A stretch of 64,000 nucleotides of DNA from Bacillota bacterium (GCA_023457355.1 JAEWLW010000080.1:48356-112355), one strand, 5' to 3'; shown: positions 16,792 to 27,700, counted from the first letter of the stretch. The notes: a model not told the origin generated them from the sequence alone. Numbers and translations: made by a program.

Positions 16792-17637
16792 TCAGGCGGT
16801 GGGGTCAAGCGTCTGCTCGTCTTTATCGCTGAGCAGGTACACTTTGGCATATCGCTTTGGCGAGATGCCGGTCAGCTTCTTAAAGGTGCGTATAAAATGC
16901 TCGTTGTTGTGAAAACCGACCAGCTCGCCGGTTTCCTGAACACGGTAACCGTTGCGCAGCAGGGCCCTGGCCCTGAGAATACGGCAATGAATGATATAGT
17001 CCCTGACGCTGAAACCGGTAGCCAGCTTAAAATTGCGGCAGAGATAAAACTTGCTGATGAAGAATTGGGCCGCCAGTGTGTCCAGAGAAAGCGCTTCGGC
17101 CAGGTGCGCCTGGATATATTGCAGCACCGGCTTCATATTGGCAAGCTCCATGTTGATTTTTGTCGGCGCCGCCTCAGCGGCCGCAAAATACGAAAAGCTT
17201 TTGACCAGAAAAGCCATCAGCAGAATAAAGCGCTGCATATCGCCCCCGAAATGTTTGCCGCTGGGCGGGGCCTCCAGGCTGTTATACATTTCCTCCAGCT
17301 CGCGGGTTTGCGCTTCGTCCAAGGTAACCTGCACCTTGCTGTACTTCTGGGTACAGCCGGCGAAGTCGCTTTGCGGCGTCGAAATCTCTTCCAGCAGGCT
17401 TGCCGGAACACGGAGAACCCGGCTTCGGTAGCACTCGCTGGCCACGCTGCGGTGCAGGGTGGCAGGCACGATTAAAAAGAGCTGGCCGCGGTGCAGCGGG
17501 TAGATTTCAGGCTCCAGAAAAAATATGCCTTCGCCTGACGTGCACAACGTAATTTCAACATCCTCATGAAAATGAGGGCGATCCATCGAATAGGTATCGT
17601 TGCGGCTGGAGTGAACTTCATAGTTACACCGAATCAT
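16792..17637 (-). CDS. AraC-family regulator with cupin sensor domain
   Basis: The 281-residue protein has an N-terminal cupin-like domain (HFHEDVEITLCTSGEG, residues about 20-100) and a C-terminal double helix-turn-helix (LAQFFISKFYLCRNFK and GFHNNEHFIRTFKKLTGISP). AAGGAG precedes ATG 17637. It is divergent from the glutamate carrier gene across a 549-base gap, so regulation of that operon is a reasonable inference; the cupin suggests a small-molecule ligand. Confidence 0.9.
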   Translation of the reverse strand: MIRCNYEVHSSRNDTYSMDRPHFHEDVEITLCTSGEGIFFLEPEIYPLHRGQLFLIVPATLHRSVASECYRSRVLRVPASLLEEISTPQSDFAGCTQKYSKVQVTLDEAQTRELEEMYNSLEAPPSGKHFGGDMQRFILLMAFLVKSFSYFAAAEAAPTKINMELANMKPVLQYIQAHLAEALSLDTLAAQFFISKFYLCRNFKLATGFSVRDYIIHCRILRARALLRNGYRVQETGELVGFHNNEHFIRTFKKLTGISPKRYAKVYLLSDKDEQTLDPTA

Positions 17638-17872
17638 AGCGGGCGCTCCTTTCTTATGGGGCGGTTTTGTGGCAATTTTAAAATCACGGCGCCGGTACCG
17701 GCAGCCAAAAAACTGCCTAAATGCTTGTACGATAAATCAAATATCATAAAGGCTTTTATAAAAAACCGGCTTGTTACGCACTAAAACCTTTTGAACTGCG
17801 CCACAAGCTCTATTTATAGAATCATACAGAAAACGCTTTTAAAAATCCACTTTTATTTGCAATTTGATTAAA

Positions 17873-17898
17873 CGCCGCGAAAACGCGGCGCTTTTTTG
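17873..17898 (+). terminator. Orphan intrinsic terminator upstream of the glutamate carrier gene
   Basis: A 7-base-pair GC stem (CGCCGCG, AAAA loop, CGCGGCG) followed by CTTTTTTG. No plus-strand gene ends before it, so it ends either a leader transcript or a small RNA made from within the 17638-18186 gap. A weak candidate promoter (TTGAAC with TATAGA about 18 bases on) lies just upstream near 17790. Otherwise the gap holds only AT-rich DNA. Confidence 0.6.
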
Positions 17899-18186
17899 TT
17901 TAAATTTTCACTATAGATACGCTGCCGCCATCCACAACTTCAGTTTATTGTAACCCCTTGGAATTTTCAATAGCGGGCAACAAGGTGTACAAGATACGCA
18001 AGATTTTGTAGCAGGAAGTGCAGGAATTTACACAAATTCAGTGCTATGCTTTGGTCAGGCCAAAGAGAGTGCTGCGCCGGGTCTTATAAGCCATATAAGC
18101 TGCGGCGCCGGTTTTCTCCAAGTTCCAAAATCCGGATTTTGTCGACGCAAAGAGTTCCCACACCACTAAAACGAGGAGGAATTGTT

Positions 18187-19554
18187 ATGACATTGTGGAC
18201 GGTATTAATAGATGTCGGTTTGATGAGCGGCCTGCTGCTGATTGGGCAGCTTATGCGCGCAAAAGTTAAGATATTTCAAAAGCTTTTAATCCCGCCGGCG
18301 CTGATAGCCGGGTTCCTGGCGCTGCTTCTCGGCCCGAACGGCCTGGGCTATCTGCCGTTTTCCGAAAGCCTGGGCACCTATGCCAGCGTATTGATCGTGT
18401 TGATTTTTGCCGCGATGCCCATCGGCGATAAGCCGGGCAAGGAAGCATTGTCCGGCCCGGCAATCGGCGGCATGTTCTTTAACATCACCGGAATTGCCGT
18501 GCTGCAATATGCCGTCGGCATGTTCCTGACCATCTATGTGCTGAACAATTTTTACAACTTAAACCCGGGCTTCGGTTTAATGATGGCAACCGGTTACTAC
18601 GGCGGGCACGGCACAGCCGCTGCGGTCGGCCAGGTTTACGGCACGCTGGGCTGGGAAGAAGCCTCCGCTTTAGGCTATACAACCGCCACCGTGGGCATTG
18701 TCGGGGGCATTATCATGGGCATCGGGCTGATCAACTGGGGAACCCGCAAGGGCTACACCAACTATGTGACCTCGCCTAAGGACCTGCCCGCCTCGATGCG
18801 CACCGGCCTGATTCAGCCCGCGGAGCAGCGCGCCAGCACCAGGGCGACCGTTTCAACCATCTGCCTCGACCCGATGGCCTTCCACCTGGCGATTGTTTTG
18901 CTGCCCTCTCTGGCCGGCTATTACCTGAGCAAGTGCTTAAAGCCCGTGATCGGCGTTGAAATTCCCGCTTTTTGCACGGCGCTGCTGTTCGGTTTTATTT
19001 TTAATACCCTGTTTAACCGGACGGGGGCGCATAAATATATCGACCGCGGCAGCATCAGCCGGGTTAGCGGCGCCTCCACCGATTTTCTGATGATCTCCGG
19101 CATCGGCTCGCTCAAGCTGGGTGTGGTCATCAAATATGCGGTTCCGCTGATTGTTGTCTGCGCAGCCGGCTTTGCCGTCAACTGGCTGTGGTTTCTTGTG
19201 GTCGGAAAGTATGCTTCCCCCAAAGATTGGTTTGAGCGCAATATGATGGTTTGGGGCCACGCCACCGGCGTTGCGGCGACAGGCGTTATGCTTCAGCGCG
19301 TGGTAGACCCGGACTTAAAGTCGCGCGGCATTGAAGATTCCGGCATCGCCGACCTGTTCAACCGCCCCATCATTGTCGGTTTGCAGGTTATACCGCCGCT
19401 GGTCATGTCCTCGATGGCCACACTGGGCCCGCACCTTGTAACCTGGGTCAGCTTTGGCATCGTGGTCGTGATGTTTATTGCGGCTTACATCTTTAAATGG
19501 TGGCGGCCCGCCGCACAGGCACCGGCCAAAGCGGTGCAGACCGCCGAGAGCTGA
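18187..19554 (+). CDS. GltS-like sodium/glutamate symporter
   Basis: A 455-residue membrane protein with about ten to twelve hydrophobic segments in two halves. The first half carries GYYGGHGTAAAVG and the second WGHATGVAATGVML, the repeated re-entrant-loop motifs of the glutamate:Na+ symporter (GltS, ESS) family. Start ATG 18187 follows a clean AGGAGGAATT site; the longer frame from 18046 is rejected. It is followed 44 bases later by a 2-hydroxyacid dehydrogenase gene, probably in one transcript. Substrate (glutamate or another dicarboxylate) is inferred from family. Confidence 0.85.
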   Translation: MTLWTVLIDVGLMSGLLLIGQLMRAKVKIFQKLLIPPALIAGFLALLLGPNGLGYLPFSESLGTYASVLIVLIFAAMPIGDKPGKEALSGPAIGGMFFNITGIAVLQYAVGMFLTIYVLNNFYNLNPGFGLMMATGYYGGHGTAAAVGQVYGTLGWEEASALGYTTATVGIVGGIIMGIGLINWGTRKGYTNYVTSPKDLPASMRTGLIQPAEQRASTRATVSTICLDPMAFHLAIVLLPSLAGYYLSKCLKPVIGVEIPAFCTALLFGFIFNTLFNRTGAHKYIDRGSISRVSGASTDFLMISGIGSLKLGVVIKYAVPLIVVCAAGFAVNWLWFLVVGKYASPKDWFERNMMVWGHATGVAATGVMLQRVVDPDLKSRGIEDSGIADLFNRPIIVGLQVIPPLVMSSMATLGPHLVTWVSFGIVVVMFIAAYIFKWWRPAAQAPAKAVQTAES

Positions 19555-19598
19555 CCCGTCTTTCTCATAAGCAATTATCCATTAAGGGGGACCGAAAC

Positions 19599-20705
19599 AT
19601 GGCATATGATATCATCCATTTTGAGGCGCTGGGCGCGGAGGCCGCGCACCTGCGGGAGGAAACCGTTCACGCGCAGGAAAGGGGCGGCCTGCCCAAAGAC
19701 CTGCGATATTTGATCACGGCCGACACGATTCAGGATTTTCTGGCTAAAAGCCCCGACACCGTTCTGCCGGATATCATCAGCACCAAAACACATTCTGTGC
19801 TGCCGGAAGGTTACCTGAGCGGTGCCAAAAAAAGCATTATCACCCGAAGTGCGGGCTACGACCATTACGAAATGCTGGCGGACCGGGCCAACATCGCGTC
19901 GCTGCGCAAATATTGTGTGGGCGCTGTCGCGCAGACTGCGATTAAATTCATGTACGCAACGCTGGGCCTGCTCAATGAATATATGGCCTGCGCCAAAAAT
20001 TTCGAGCGCAACAAGGTGGATTCCTTCATGGAGATTTCTCCGCAACGGGTGGCAACGGTCTTTGGCGTGGGCAACATCGGCAAGCGCATTTACGATCTGG
20101 TCGAAGCGAACGGTCTCTACGCGCAGGCGGTGGATATTCGCCAGCAGGCGCTAGCCGAGCAGTATTTCCACCAGGTGCGCTTTGTCAGCAAAGAAAAGGC
20201 GATTGCCAACAGCGACATCATTATTAACGCAATGAATCTGACGCGCATTGCGGGCAACCCTTATTACAATGTCAATTATTTTTCGGAGGAAGTGCTTTCA
20301 AAGGCAAAGCCGGGGCTGTGCTTTATCAATGTCACCCGCGGCGAAATCGCCCCCGAAGCCGGTTTGCTCAAGCTCTACGACCAGGGCATCATCGGCGGTT
20401 TGGGGTTGGACGTTTTTACCGATGAAGAGGGGTTTTCCAAAAGCATCACCACCGAAAGCAGCTGTGCAACACCCGATTGCACCGCCTCCAAAATTATTTT
20501 GCAGCGTGCGCTGGACCACAGTGCCAACATGTACGTTCAGCCGCACCAGGGCTTTAATTCCGACCTTGCAGTCATCGCAAAAGCGCGGGAGGCCATCCGG
20601 CATCTGGAAGCATGGTACCGCAATAACGGCCTGTGCTTTGACGAGCAGCTGCCTTATTACAGAATTGAAGAAATGCCGCGGGTGCCGCTGCCGATAGCGG
20701 AATAG
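19599..20705 (+). CDS. D-isomer-specific 2-hydroxyacid dehydrogenase
   Basis: NAD-dependent 2-hydroxyacid dehydrogenase of 368 residues. The Rossmann motif is GVGNIG, followed by an acidic residue (VDI) that favours NAD over NADP. Family landmarks are RSAGYDHYE, FINVTRGEIAPE, GLGLDVFTDEEG and the catalytic histidine in VQPHQGFNSD. Start ATG 19599 follows AAGGGGG. Pairing with a glutamate-type carrier suggests reduction of a 2-oxoacid such as 2-oxoglutarate (as in hydroxyglutarate fermentation), but the substrate is not shown by sequence. Confidence 0.85.
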   Translation: MAYDIIHFEALGAEAAHLREETVHAQERGGLPKDLRYLITADTIQDFLAKSPDTVLPDIISTKTHSVLPEGYLSGAKKSIITRSAGYDHYEMLADRANIASLRKYCVGAVAQTAIKFMYATLGLLNEYMACAKNFERNKVDSFMEISPQRVATVFGVGNIGKRIYDLVEANGLYAQAVDIRQQALAEQYFHQVRFVSKEKAIANSDIIINAMNLTRIAGNPYYNVNYFSEEVLSKAKPGLCFINVTRGEIAPEAGLLKLYDQGIIGGLGLDVFTDEEGFSKSITTESSCATPDCTASKIILQRALDHSANMYVQPHQGFNSDLAVIAKAREAIRHLEAWYRNNGLCFDEQLPYYRIEEMPRVPLPIAE

Positions 20706-20720
20706 TATGGGGCCACATCA

Positions 20721-20754
20721 AAAGGGAGACACAACCGCAGGTGTCTCCCTTTTT
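20721..20754 (+). terminator. Terminator after the hydroxyacid dehydrogenase gene
   Basis: A 12-base-pair stem (AAAGGGAGACAC with GTGTCTCCCTTT) followed by TTTT, 15 bases after the stop codon. Confidence 0.9.
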
Positions 20755-20784
20755 GTATGCCCAAAACCACACGCCTTGGGCGTT

Positions 20785-20943
20785 ACAGTCGATTAACTTG
20801 AAAAATTGCTTTGTGCTTGTCCGCATATTTTTTATGCTCAAGGCAGACGGCGCAGGCGAGCTGACGCCCGGCAGGGAGAATAACGCAGCAGCGCGGAAAA
20901 TAGGACGCAATGACTGAAAAGTTTTCGGGTTAATTGACTATAT
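20785..20943. repeat. Family B MITE-like repeat, copy 1
   Basis: A ~159-base element with inverted ends: CAGTCGATTAACTTGAAAA on the left, TTTTCGGGTTAATTGACTA on the right. The interior has the family-like segment GGCGAGCTGACGCCCGGCAGG. Non-coding; lies between two convergent transcription units. Confidence 0.65.
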
Positions 20944-20973
20944 GGGTCGGCGGTGCCGCAGCCTGTGCCGGAT

Positions 20974-21131
20974 GTAGTCAAACTAACAGGAAAGTGAAAC
21001 GGAGTTGACGGGGTTATTTTGTGACGGGCAAGGCGGAGGATTGCCGGCGAGCTGGCGCCCGTCAAGGACGACAGTGCGGTCAGGCGCAAAACAGGCCGCC
21101 AAGACGGTGGCTTTCAATTGGTTTGACTATA
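20974..21131. repeat. Family B MITE-like repeat, copy 2
   Basis: A ~158-base element, 30 bases from copy 1. Left end TAGTCAAACTAACAGGAAA and right end TTTCAATTGGTTTGACTATA are inverted copies. The interior (GTTGACGGGG, GGCGAGCTGGCGCCCGTC, GTCAGGCGCAAAACAGGC) is closely matched by the copy at 35835. It ends about 40 bases before addA stops. Confidence 0.75.
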
Positions 21132-21171
21132 GCGTCAGACGGCTTAAAACTTGACCGCAGAACCAGCGTGC

Positions 21172-24100
21172 TTAACCTGTGACCGGCAGGCGCTGCCAAA
21201 CCGCTATTTCGCAACCCAGCGCAAAGGACCAGATGAGGCACTCGGTAACCGGCACCGGCAGCACCGAGGCGAGCATCTCCCGGTAAAGCCCCAGCTGCCC
21301 CGCATAGCGTTCACGCAGGACCTGAGCGTTCTGGACATAATCGGTTTTATAGTCGATGACCACCGCGTGGTCCTTCTCGATCAGAATGCAGTCGGCAATG
21401 CCCTGAAGCATCGGCGCTTCACCACTTTCGGCGACGAGCGCGCGGGTGGAGGCGCAGTCGGCGGCGCTGACCATAAACGCAAACTCACGCAAAACCTCGT
21501 CGGCGGTAAAAACCCGTTGCGCCAGCGTGCTTTCAAAAAACTGCTCGATTTTTTCCAGCGCCACCAGCCCGGCCTGACGCGCCGTGAGAATGCCCGCGTT
21601 TTTCAGCCGTGCCAGCTCTGCGGCGGCATCCGCCCGCGCCGCCGGATAATCACAGAACTGCATAAAGGCGTGCACCGCCGTGCCCCGCTCGCTGCCGGAA
21701 GACGCTGCTTCCAGCGCAAAAGCGGGCTTCTTCGCAAAGCGGAACGCCTCGCTTTCGGAATGCGTCAGCTGGGAAACAGCCAGCTTGGCGGGCGTTTTCA
21801 CCGCTTTGGCAAAGGGGTATTCAAACGCCAGCCGCTGCCGGAGCGTCTCAACCAGCGCGGCGTCGGCGGCTGGTCGGCCGGTGCATGCGCCGGTATCAAA
21901 CAGGCTTTGCTGTTTATTTTGCGCGGCCTGCGCGGGCGTTTGGGCGCTGTCCGTCTCCGCCAAAAAGTCAAAGTGCAGCGCCATCTGCCCCAGCGGGTGC
22001 CCCAGGCGCAGCGCCTGCGCCGCATCCCCGTAACAGCCCAGCGCCAGCAGCAGCCACTCGGCATAGTTTTTGCATTCGCGCACCTGTGCCGGGGCTGGCG
22101 CGCCGCCATCGGGCGAAAGCGCCTCGGCTGTCTCCAGCGCCTTTTTCATCGCGGCGGTGATAATCAGCCGCTCTCTGGCGCGGGTTGCGGCGACATAGAG
22201 GATGCGCAGCTCTTCGGAGAGCATGGCGCGTTCGCTCTCAACGCGCACCGCCTGCAGCGGCGCGGCGACAAACTGCTGCCGCAGCGCTGTGTCGCGCCGG
22301 ACGCAGGCAAAGCCCAGCTCGGAGTGCAGCAGCGTCGGGCGGATTAAATCGTTGCGGTAGAAGCTGTGGTCGCGCCCCGTCTGGCAGAGGAACACCACCG
22401 GCCACTCCAGCCCCTTGGACTTGTGGATGCTGGAGATGAACACGGCGTTGGCCTGCTCGCCGACGTAGGCCGGGGCGAGATCGCCGCCCACAGCCGCCCG
22501 GTCCAGTATCTTTAAAAACGCCGGAAGGCCCCGGTGCCCGTTCTGGTGGTACTGCTCGGCGTACTGCGCCAGCAGCAGCAGGTTGGCAAAGCGCTGTTCG
22601 CCCCCCTGCATGGCGCGGCAAAGCAGGTCGAAACCGGTGGTTTCAACCGCCTCGGTAATCAGTTCGGCGGCGCTGACAGTCAACGCGCGACGCCGCAGAT
22701 GCTCAAAGGTATCTAAAAATGCGCGGGCCTGTGCGTTTTGCGCCGCCGCTTTGCGCACGGCGGGGTAAAAATGCCCGTCGGGTGACAAAAGGCGGATTTT
22801 CGCAAGCGCGTCGGCGTCAAAGCCGAACATCGGCGAAAGCATCGCGCCAATCAGTTCGATATCCAGCGTCGGGTTATCCAGCGCGCGCAAAAGGTTCACC
22901 GCCGCCGTGATCTCAAAACTCTCCAAAAAGCCGCTCTCAATCTGGGCAAACGCTCCAACCCCCGCCTGTTCCAGCGCGCGGCGGTAAATTTCAGCCTGCG
23001 ATTTTGGCGAGCGCAGCAAAATGGCGATATCGCCCGCGCATACCGGACGCAGCACGCCTTTATCGGTGACGAGCGTATCGCTTTCAATCAGCCGCCTGAT
23101 TTCCTGCGCGACATAGCGCGCCTCCGCTTCGGCGGCCTCGCCCGCGTTGAGGCCGCCCTGCTCCAGCAGGTGGAACTGCGCGCCTGCGCCCGCCACCGGC
23201 GGATAAACAGCCAGCGGGTTGAGCCGGTGCCCTTCGTCGTAAAAAAGCTCGCCGACCCGCCTCGAAAACAGCGGCTCAAAGATGCGGTTCACCACCCGGG
23301 TCACCTCGCCCCGGCTGCGGAAGTTGCCGCTCAGCGTAATCAGCTCCGGCGCATCGGGGGCGCTGTTTTGGGCGTATTCGGCGCTGCGGCGCAGAAAAAT
23401 TTCAGGCTGCGCCTGCCTGAAGCGGTAGATGCTCTGCTTGACGTCGCCGACCATAAAAAGATTTTTGCCGTTTGAAAGCGCGGTGACAATCATATCCTGC
23501 ACGGCGTTGACGTCCTGATATTCGTCTACCATAATCTCATCAAAACGCGCGCCGATGGTTTGGGCCAGCGGCGTTTTTTTCAGGTTGCCCTGCGCGTCCC
23601 GCACCATGAGCAAACCGGCGGCAAATTGCGCGAGGTCTGAAAATTCGAAGATGCCCGCCGCGCATTTTTGAGCCAGCAGGCGGCTGTCGGTGTCCTTCAC
23701 CAGCGCAAACAGCCTGCGCAGCTTCGGCAGCAGGTCGGCGACGTCCTCGGAAAATTCCGCGAGGCTTGCCGAAAACGCCTTGGTTTGCAGCGCCTCGATT
23801 ATGCCCTTTTGGCGGGCGCGCAGGCGCTGAAGCTGCGCCTTGCGTTCCGGGCAGGCGCTGCGCTTGGCCGCCTTGAGCGGCACCGCCCGAAAGCCGCGCA
23901 GCAGCGCAACCGCGCCGTCCCAGTCGCCGTGCGCCAGCACCGGGCAAAGCGCCGCGAAAAACGCGGCGTCGCCCTCAAACGCCGGAAGGTAGTTTGCAAA
24001 ATCCGGCTCGTCCCGCAGGTCTTTTAGCGCGGCATTGGCATCCGCCAGACAACGGTCCGCCGATTCGCGCGCATATTGCAGCAAAATCTCCCCCCAAACG

Positions 24101-24732
24101 CTTTGGGCGGGATTTTCGCAGTTTTCGTAGGCTTTGAGCTTTTCATCCAGCCAGTCGGTGTAAAACGGATGGGTGCGGGCAAAATCCAGCACCCGCAAAA
24201 CGGTGCCCGCAAGGCTCTGGTCGCCCCGCTTTTGCGAGAGCAGCTCGGCCAACGCGGTGAACGCCGTATCGTCGCGGTCGGCATAGGCGGCCTCAAGCGC
24301 CGCATCCACCGCCTGCTCGCGCATCGCGTCCAGCTCCTGCGCATCCCCAACGCGAAACGCCGCCGGAAGCCCAAGCATCTGCCAGTTTTCCCGCAGCAGG
24401 TTCAGGCAAAGCGCATCCAGCGTGCCGATCACCGCGCGGTCCAAAAGCTGGCGCTGGCGGCGCGCCGCCGCATCCAGCGGGTGCTCGGTTATGTATTCGG
24501 TCAGCTTTTTGAGCATGCGCTGCTTCATTTCCTGCGCGGCGGCGCGGGTGAAGGTGACAACCAGCAGACGGTCGGCGTCAATGGGCTTATCCTTCTCCAG
24601 CATGCGGCGCACCGCCCGCTCGGTGAGCACGGCGGTCTTGCCGCTGCCCGCCGCGGCGGAAACGAGAACCGTGTGCCCGCGCGCTTCGATGGCGCGGCGT
24701 TGTTCATCCGTCCAGTTTGTGTTATTCGCCAT
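21172..24732 (-). CDS. addA: ATP-dependent helicase/nuclease subunit AddA
   Basis: Helicase-nuclease subunit of the AddAB complex, which resects double-strand breaks to a Chi-like site for RecA (the Firmicute counterpart of RecBCD). The 1186-residue protein has UvrD-type Walker A SAAAGSGKTAVLTERA near residue 25, VTFTRAAAQEM, the DEYQDVN motif, ISSIHKSKGLEWPVVF and VAATRARERL, and a C-terminal RecB-type nuclease motif VIDYKTDYV. Its ATG overlaps the end of addB by 11 bases. Confidence 0.96.
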   Translation of the reverse strand: MANNTNWTDEQRRAIEARGHTVLVSAAAGSGKTAVLTERAVRRMLEKDKPIDADRLLVVTFTRAAAQEMKQRMLKKLTEYITEHPLDAAARRQRQLLDRAVIGTLDALCLNLLRENWQMLGLPAAFRVGDAQELDAMREQAVDAALEAAYADRDDTAFTALAELLSQKRGDQSLAGTVLRVLDFARTHPFYTDWLDEKLKAYENCENPAQSVWGEILLQYARESADRCLADANAALKDLRDEPDFANYLPAFEGDAAFFAALCPVLAHGDWDGAVALLRGFRAVPLKAAKRSACPERKAQLQRLRARQKGIIEALQTKAFSASLAEFSEDVADLLPKLRRLFALVKDTDSRLLAQKCAAGIFEFSDLAQFAAGLLMVRDAQGNLKKTPLAQTIGARFDEIMVDEYQDVNAVQDMIVTALSNGKNLFMVGDVKQSIYRFRQAQPEIFLRRSAEYAQNSAPDAPELITLSGNFRSRGEVTRVVNRIFEPLFSRRVGELFYDEGHRLNPLAVYPPVAGAGAQFHLLEQGGLNAGEAAEAEARYVAQEIRRLIESDTLVTDKGVLRPVCAGDIAILLRSPKSQAEIYRRALEQAGVGAFAQIESGFLESFEITAAVNLLRALDNPTLDIELIGAMLSPMFGFDADALAKIRLLSPDGHFYPAVRKAAAQNAQARAFLDTFEHLRRRALTVSAAELITEAVETTGFDLLCRAMQGGEQRFANLLLLAQYAEQYHQNGHRGLPAFLKILDRAAVGGDLAPAYVGEQANAVFISSIHKSKGLEWPVVFLCQTGRDHSFYRNDLIRPTLLHSELGFACVRRDTALRQQFVAAPLQAVRVESERAMLSEELRILYVAATRARERLIITAAMKKALETAEALSPDGGAPAPAQVRECKNYAEWLLLALGCYGDAAQALRLGHPLGQMALHFDFLAETDSAQTPAQAAQNKQQSLFDTGACTGRPAADAALVETLRQRLAFEYPFAKAVKTPAKLAVSQLTHSESEAFRFAKKPAFALEAASSGSERGTAVHAFMQFCDYPAARADAAAELARLKNAGILTARQAGLVALEKIEQFFESTLAQRVFTADEVLREFAFMVSAADCASTRALVAESGEAPMLQGIADCILIEKDHAVVIDYKTDYVQNAQVLRERYAGQLGLYREMLASVLPVPVTECLIWSFALGCEIAVWQRLPVTG

Positions 24733-27700
24733 CGGCGCTTCCCTCCCCGTTTAAAATCGCGGCGCGGTCGAGCTTTAAGAGTTCGCGCACCGGGTCGCCC
24801 GGCTCAAAGCCGCAGGCCGTACGGTAATCGCAAAAATCGCAGGGGGATTCCCCGCCGCGGCAGCTCGGCAGCGCCGCGATATCGCCCGAATAGAGCCGCT
24901 GCGCCATCCCCGCAATTTTTTCCTCGACCAGCCGCCAGAGCCTGGCCAGCTCCGCCATCGTATAGAGCGCGTCGGTCTTTTTGCCGACCTCCGCATAGGG
25001 AATGTAATCGCCGTTTAAATCCCGCTCCATGCCGCGCAGCACATCTTCGTCCGACAACAGCAGCCCGTTCATGGCGTATTGCTTATGCCGCTGCTTTTCA
25101 AGCTGATAGGGGTCGGTGTTGCGCGCGCCCGAAATATAGCCCCCCTGCGCCGGAACATACAAAGCGCCCGCCGGGGCCGCCCCCTGCAACGCATCGGCGC
25201 CGTTCTCACAGATGGAAAACAGGTAGATCAGCATTTGCAGGTTTAACCCGTAGTAGACCTCGTCGAGCAAAAAGCTCTTTTTACCGGATTTGTAATCGAG
25301 CACACGCAGATATTTTCGGCCGTTGATAACCGCTGTATCCACGCGGTCGGCGGTGCCTTCAATAAGAATTTCGATATCCGCGCCAATTTTAAACACCGGG
25401 GGGCGAACCTGTTTTCCCTCGCCGATCTGAAGCTCGAAGGCAACCGGCACAAATTCGCTCTGTAAAAGCTCCTCGGCCAGATGGCGCACCATATCAAAGA
25501 GCCATTCGCCCAGCCGTTCAAAGTTGCGCAGCAGCCGCGCCGGAAGCAGCGCCGGGTCGCCCGCGCACTCGGCGAGATAGGCCGCCGTCTCATCGGCAAT
25601 CTGCCGCCGGAGCTGCCCGGGCGGCACGGCGGAGAGCCCCTTGCCCCCGTGCTGCGAAAGCAGGCGCTCGAGCACGCGGTGGATGAGCACGCCCGCCTGA
25701 ATCGGCGAAAGTTCGGCTTTCTCGCGCTTTCTAGCCCCCAACCCTTTTTGCATGAAGTAGGTGAACGGGCAGCGGTAATATTGCTCCAGGCGCGAAGGCG
25801 ACAGCTTTAACCGTTTTCCGAACAGCGCGGGCAAAATCGCCGGGTCGGCCAGCGCGTGCGCCCGCTTTTGGCCGGCGCACAGCAGCCGCGCCATTCGGTC
25901 CTGATTCAGCGCCTCTTCGCCCAGCGCCGCCAGCGCGGCAAAGTGGCCGTCCGGCGCAGCCCGATGCTCGGCAATCGCCTTTTCCAGCCCCGCCGCCGTC
26001 CAGACGCGCCAGAGCGCGGGGCGGCTTTGTTCGGCGGTCAGCGCCGCCGCGCGTAAAAAAATGGCGGAAGGCAGCAGCGCGCCGCCCGCCGCATCGGTGC
26101 GCGGGCAGCAGACCACCAGCCGCTCTGCGGGCGCGGTGACGGCGCGGTAACAGAACATCCGCTCGGTGGCCTGAGAGCGGTCGCCCTCGGTGAGCAGCTC
26201 CAGCCCCCCCTCGACGAGCTGCCGCCGTTCATTCTCAGACAGCAGCCCGCCCGGCATGGCGGCGGAGGGGAACTCCCCCTCAACTGCGCCGAGCAGGAAG
26301 ACGGCGCGCACGTTTTCGCAGCGGATGCGGTCGGCGGTGCCGACGGCGATTTCATCCAGCGTGCGCGGCACCGTGGCGACCTCGAACCCGCCAAATGAAA
26401 GCTCGACCAGCTCGGCAATCCGCTCTCTTGTGACGGTTATTTCTTCCGGAATGGCGTCAAACAGCTCCAGCAGGCCGACAAGCTGCTGCCAGAGCAGCGA
26501 CTGTTCCTCTAAAAACGCGCGTTTCTCCGCCGGCAGCATGGCGTCGGCAAAACCGGCCATGTGCTCCGCGGCCTCAACCCCCTGTAAAAATTGCCACAGG
26601 CCTTTGGCAATTTGGCTGCCCCGCCCGCTTTCAAACGCCCGGCGCAGCGCCTGCACCGGCGCGGTGACATATTGGCGGGCCTCCTCGAGCGTTTGCAGCG
26701 CTTTAGCGGCACGGGGGCTGAAGGCCTCCACCATGCCATCGGGGTTTTTATAGAACGGGCGCTCCCACTCAGAGCGGCGCAGCGACCAGACGAAGCTGTA
26801 GTTCTCGAGCGCGCCGACCAGTTCGGAATCCAGCCCGAACAGCGGCGAGCGCACAACATCCAGCCAGTCGCCCTCGCGCATGCCGCAGGCAACCAGCACC
26901 GCCGAAAGCACCCCCTGCGTGAGCGCCGAACAGCGCGCGTCGTGGCGCATGTCCCAGAAAAACGGCAGCGCAAAACGCGCAAAGACCGAAGGCAGCGCCG
27001 TCTGGTAGCGCGCCATGTCCCGGGCAATCACCGCCATGTCGCGGTAGCGATAGCCTTGCGTATGCACCAGCCGGCAAATTTCGGCGGCGACCGTTTCAAG
27101 CTCTTCGTAGGGGTTTGCACAGGAGAGGGCCTGCACCGTTTCCCCGCCCGATGTATCGCGCCGCGGCAGCGCTTCGGCTCGGGTGGCTAGTTCCAGCGCG
27201 CGCAGTGCGGGCGGGTGCCAATCCGGTTCGGGCAGCACGGTCTGTGCGGTTTCAACCCCCCGCGCCTGTGCCAGGCGCAGCAGTCTGCGCGCCGTATCGG
27301 CCGCCAGCGCAAAGGCGGGCTGGGCGGTTCGGGGCGCGTCGCAGCACAGCGCGACGGTCACCTGCCGCGCCTGCGCCACCAGCGCCGAAATCAGCGCCAG
27401 CTCCGGCGCCGTAAACCCATTAAAATCGTCGATGAAAATATCGGCATCCTGTAAGACCGCACTGTCTGCCAGCCGTCCGGCGGCGAGCGAGAGCACATCC
27501 TGCGGCGACAAATGGCCGCGGTGCAAAATCGCCTCATAGGCGTCAAATATCAGCGAAAGCTCGTGCACCTTGTCGCGCAGCGCGCCGCCGGGCATCGCCT
27601 GCGCAAAGCCTGCCAGCTGCGCGGGCGAAAGGCCCGCATTTTTGCATTCCTCCACCACCGAAAGCGTCTGTTCAATAAAGCCCCGGCTGCGGTAATGTCG

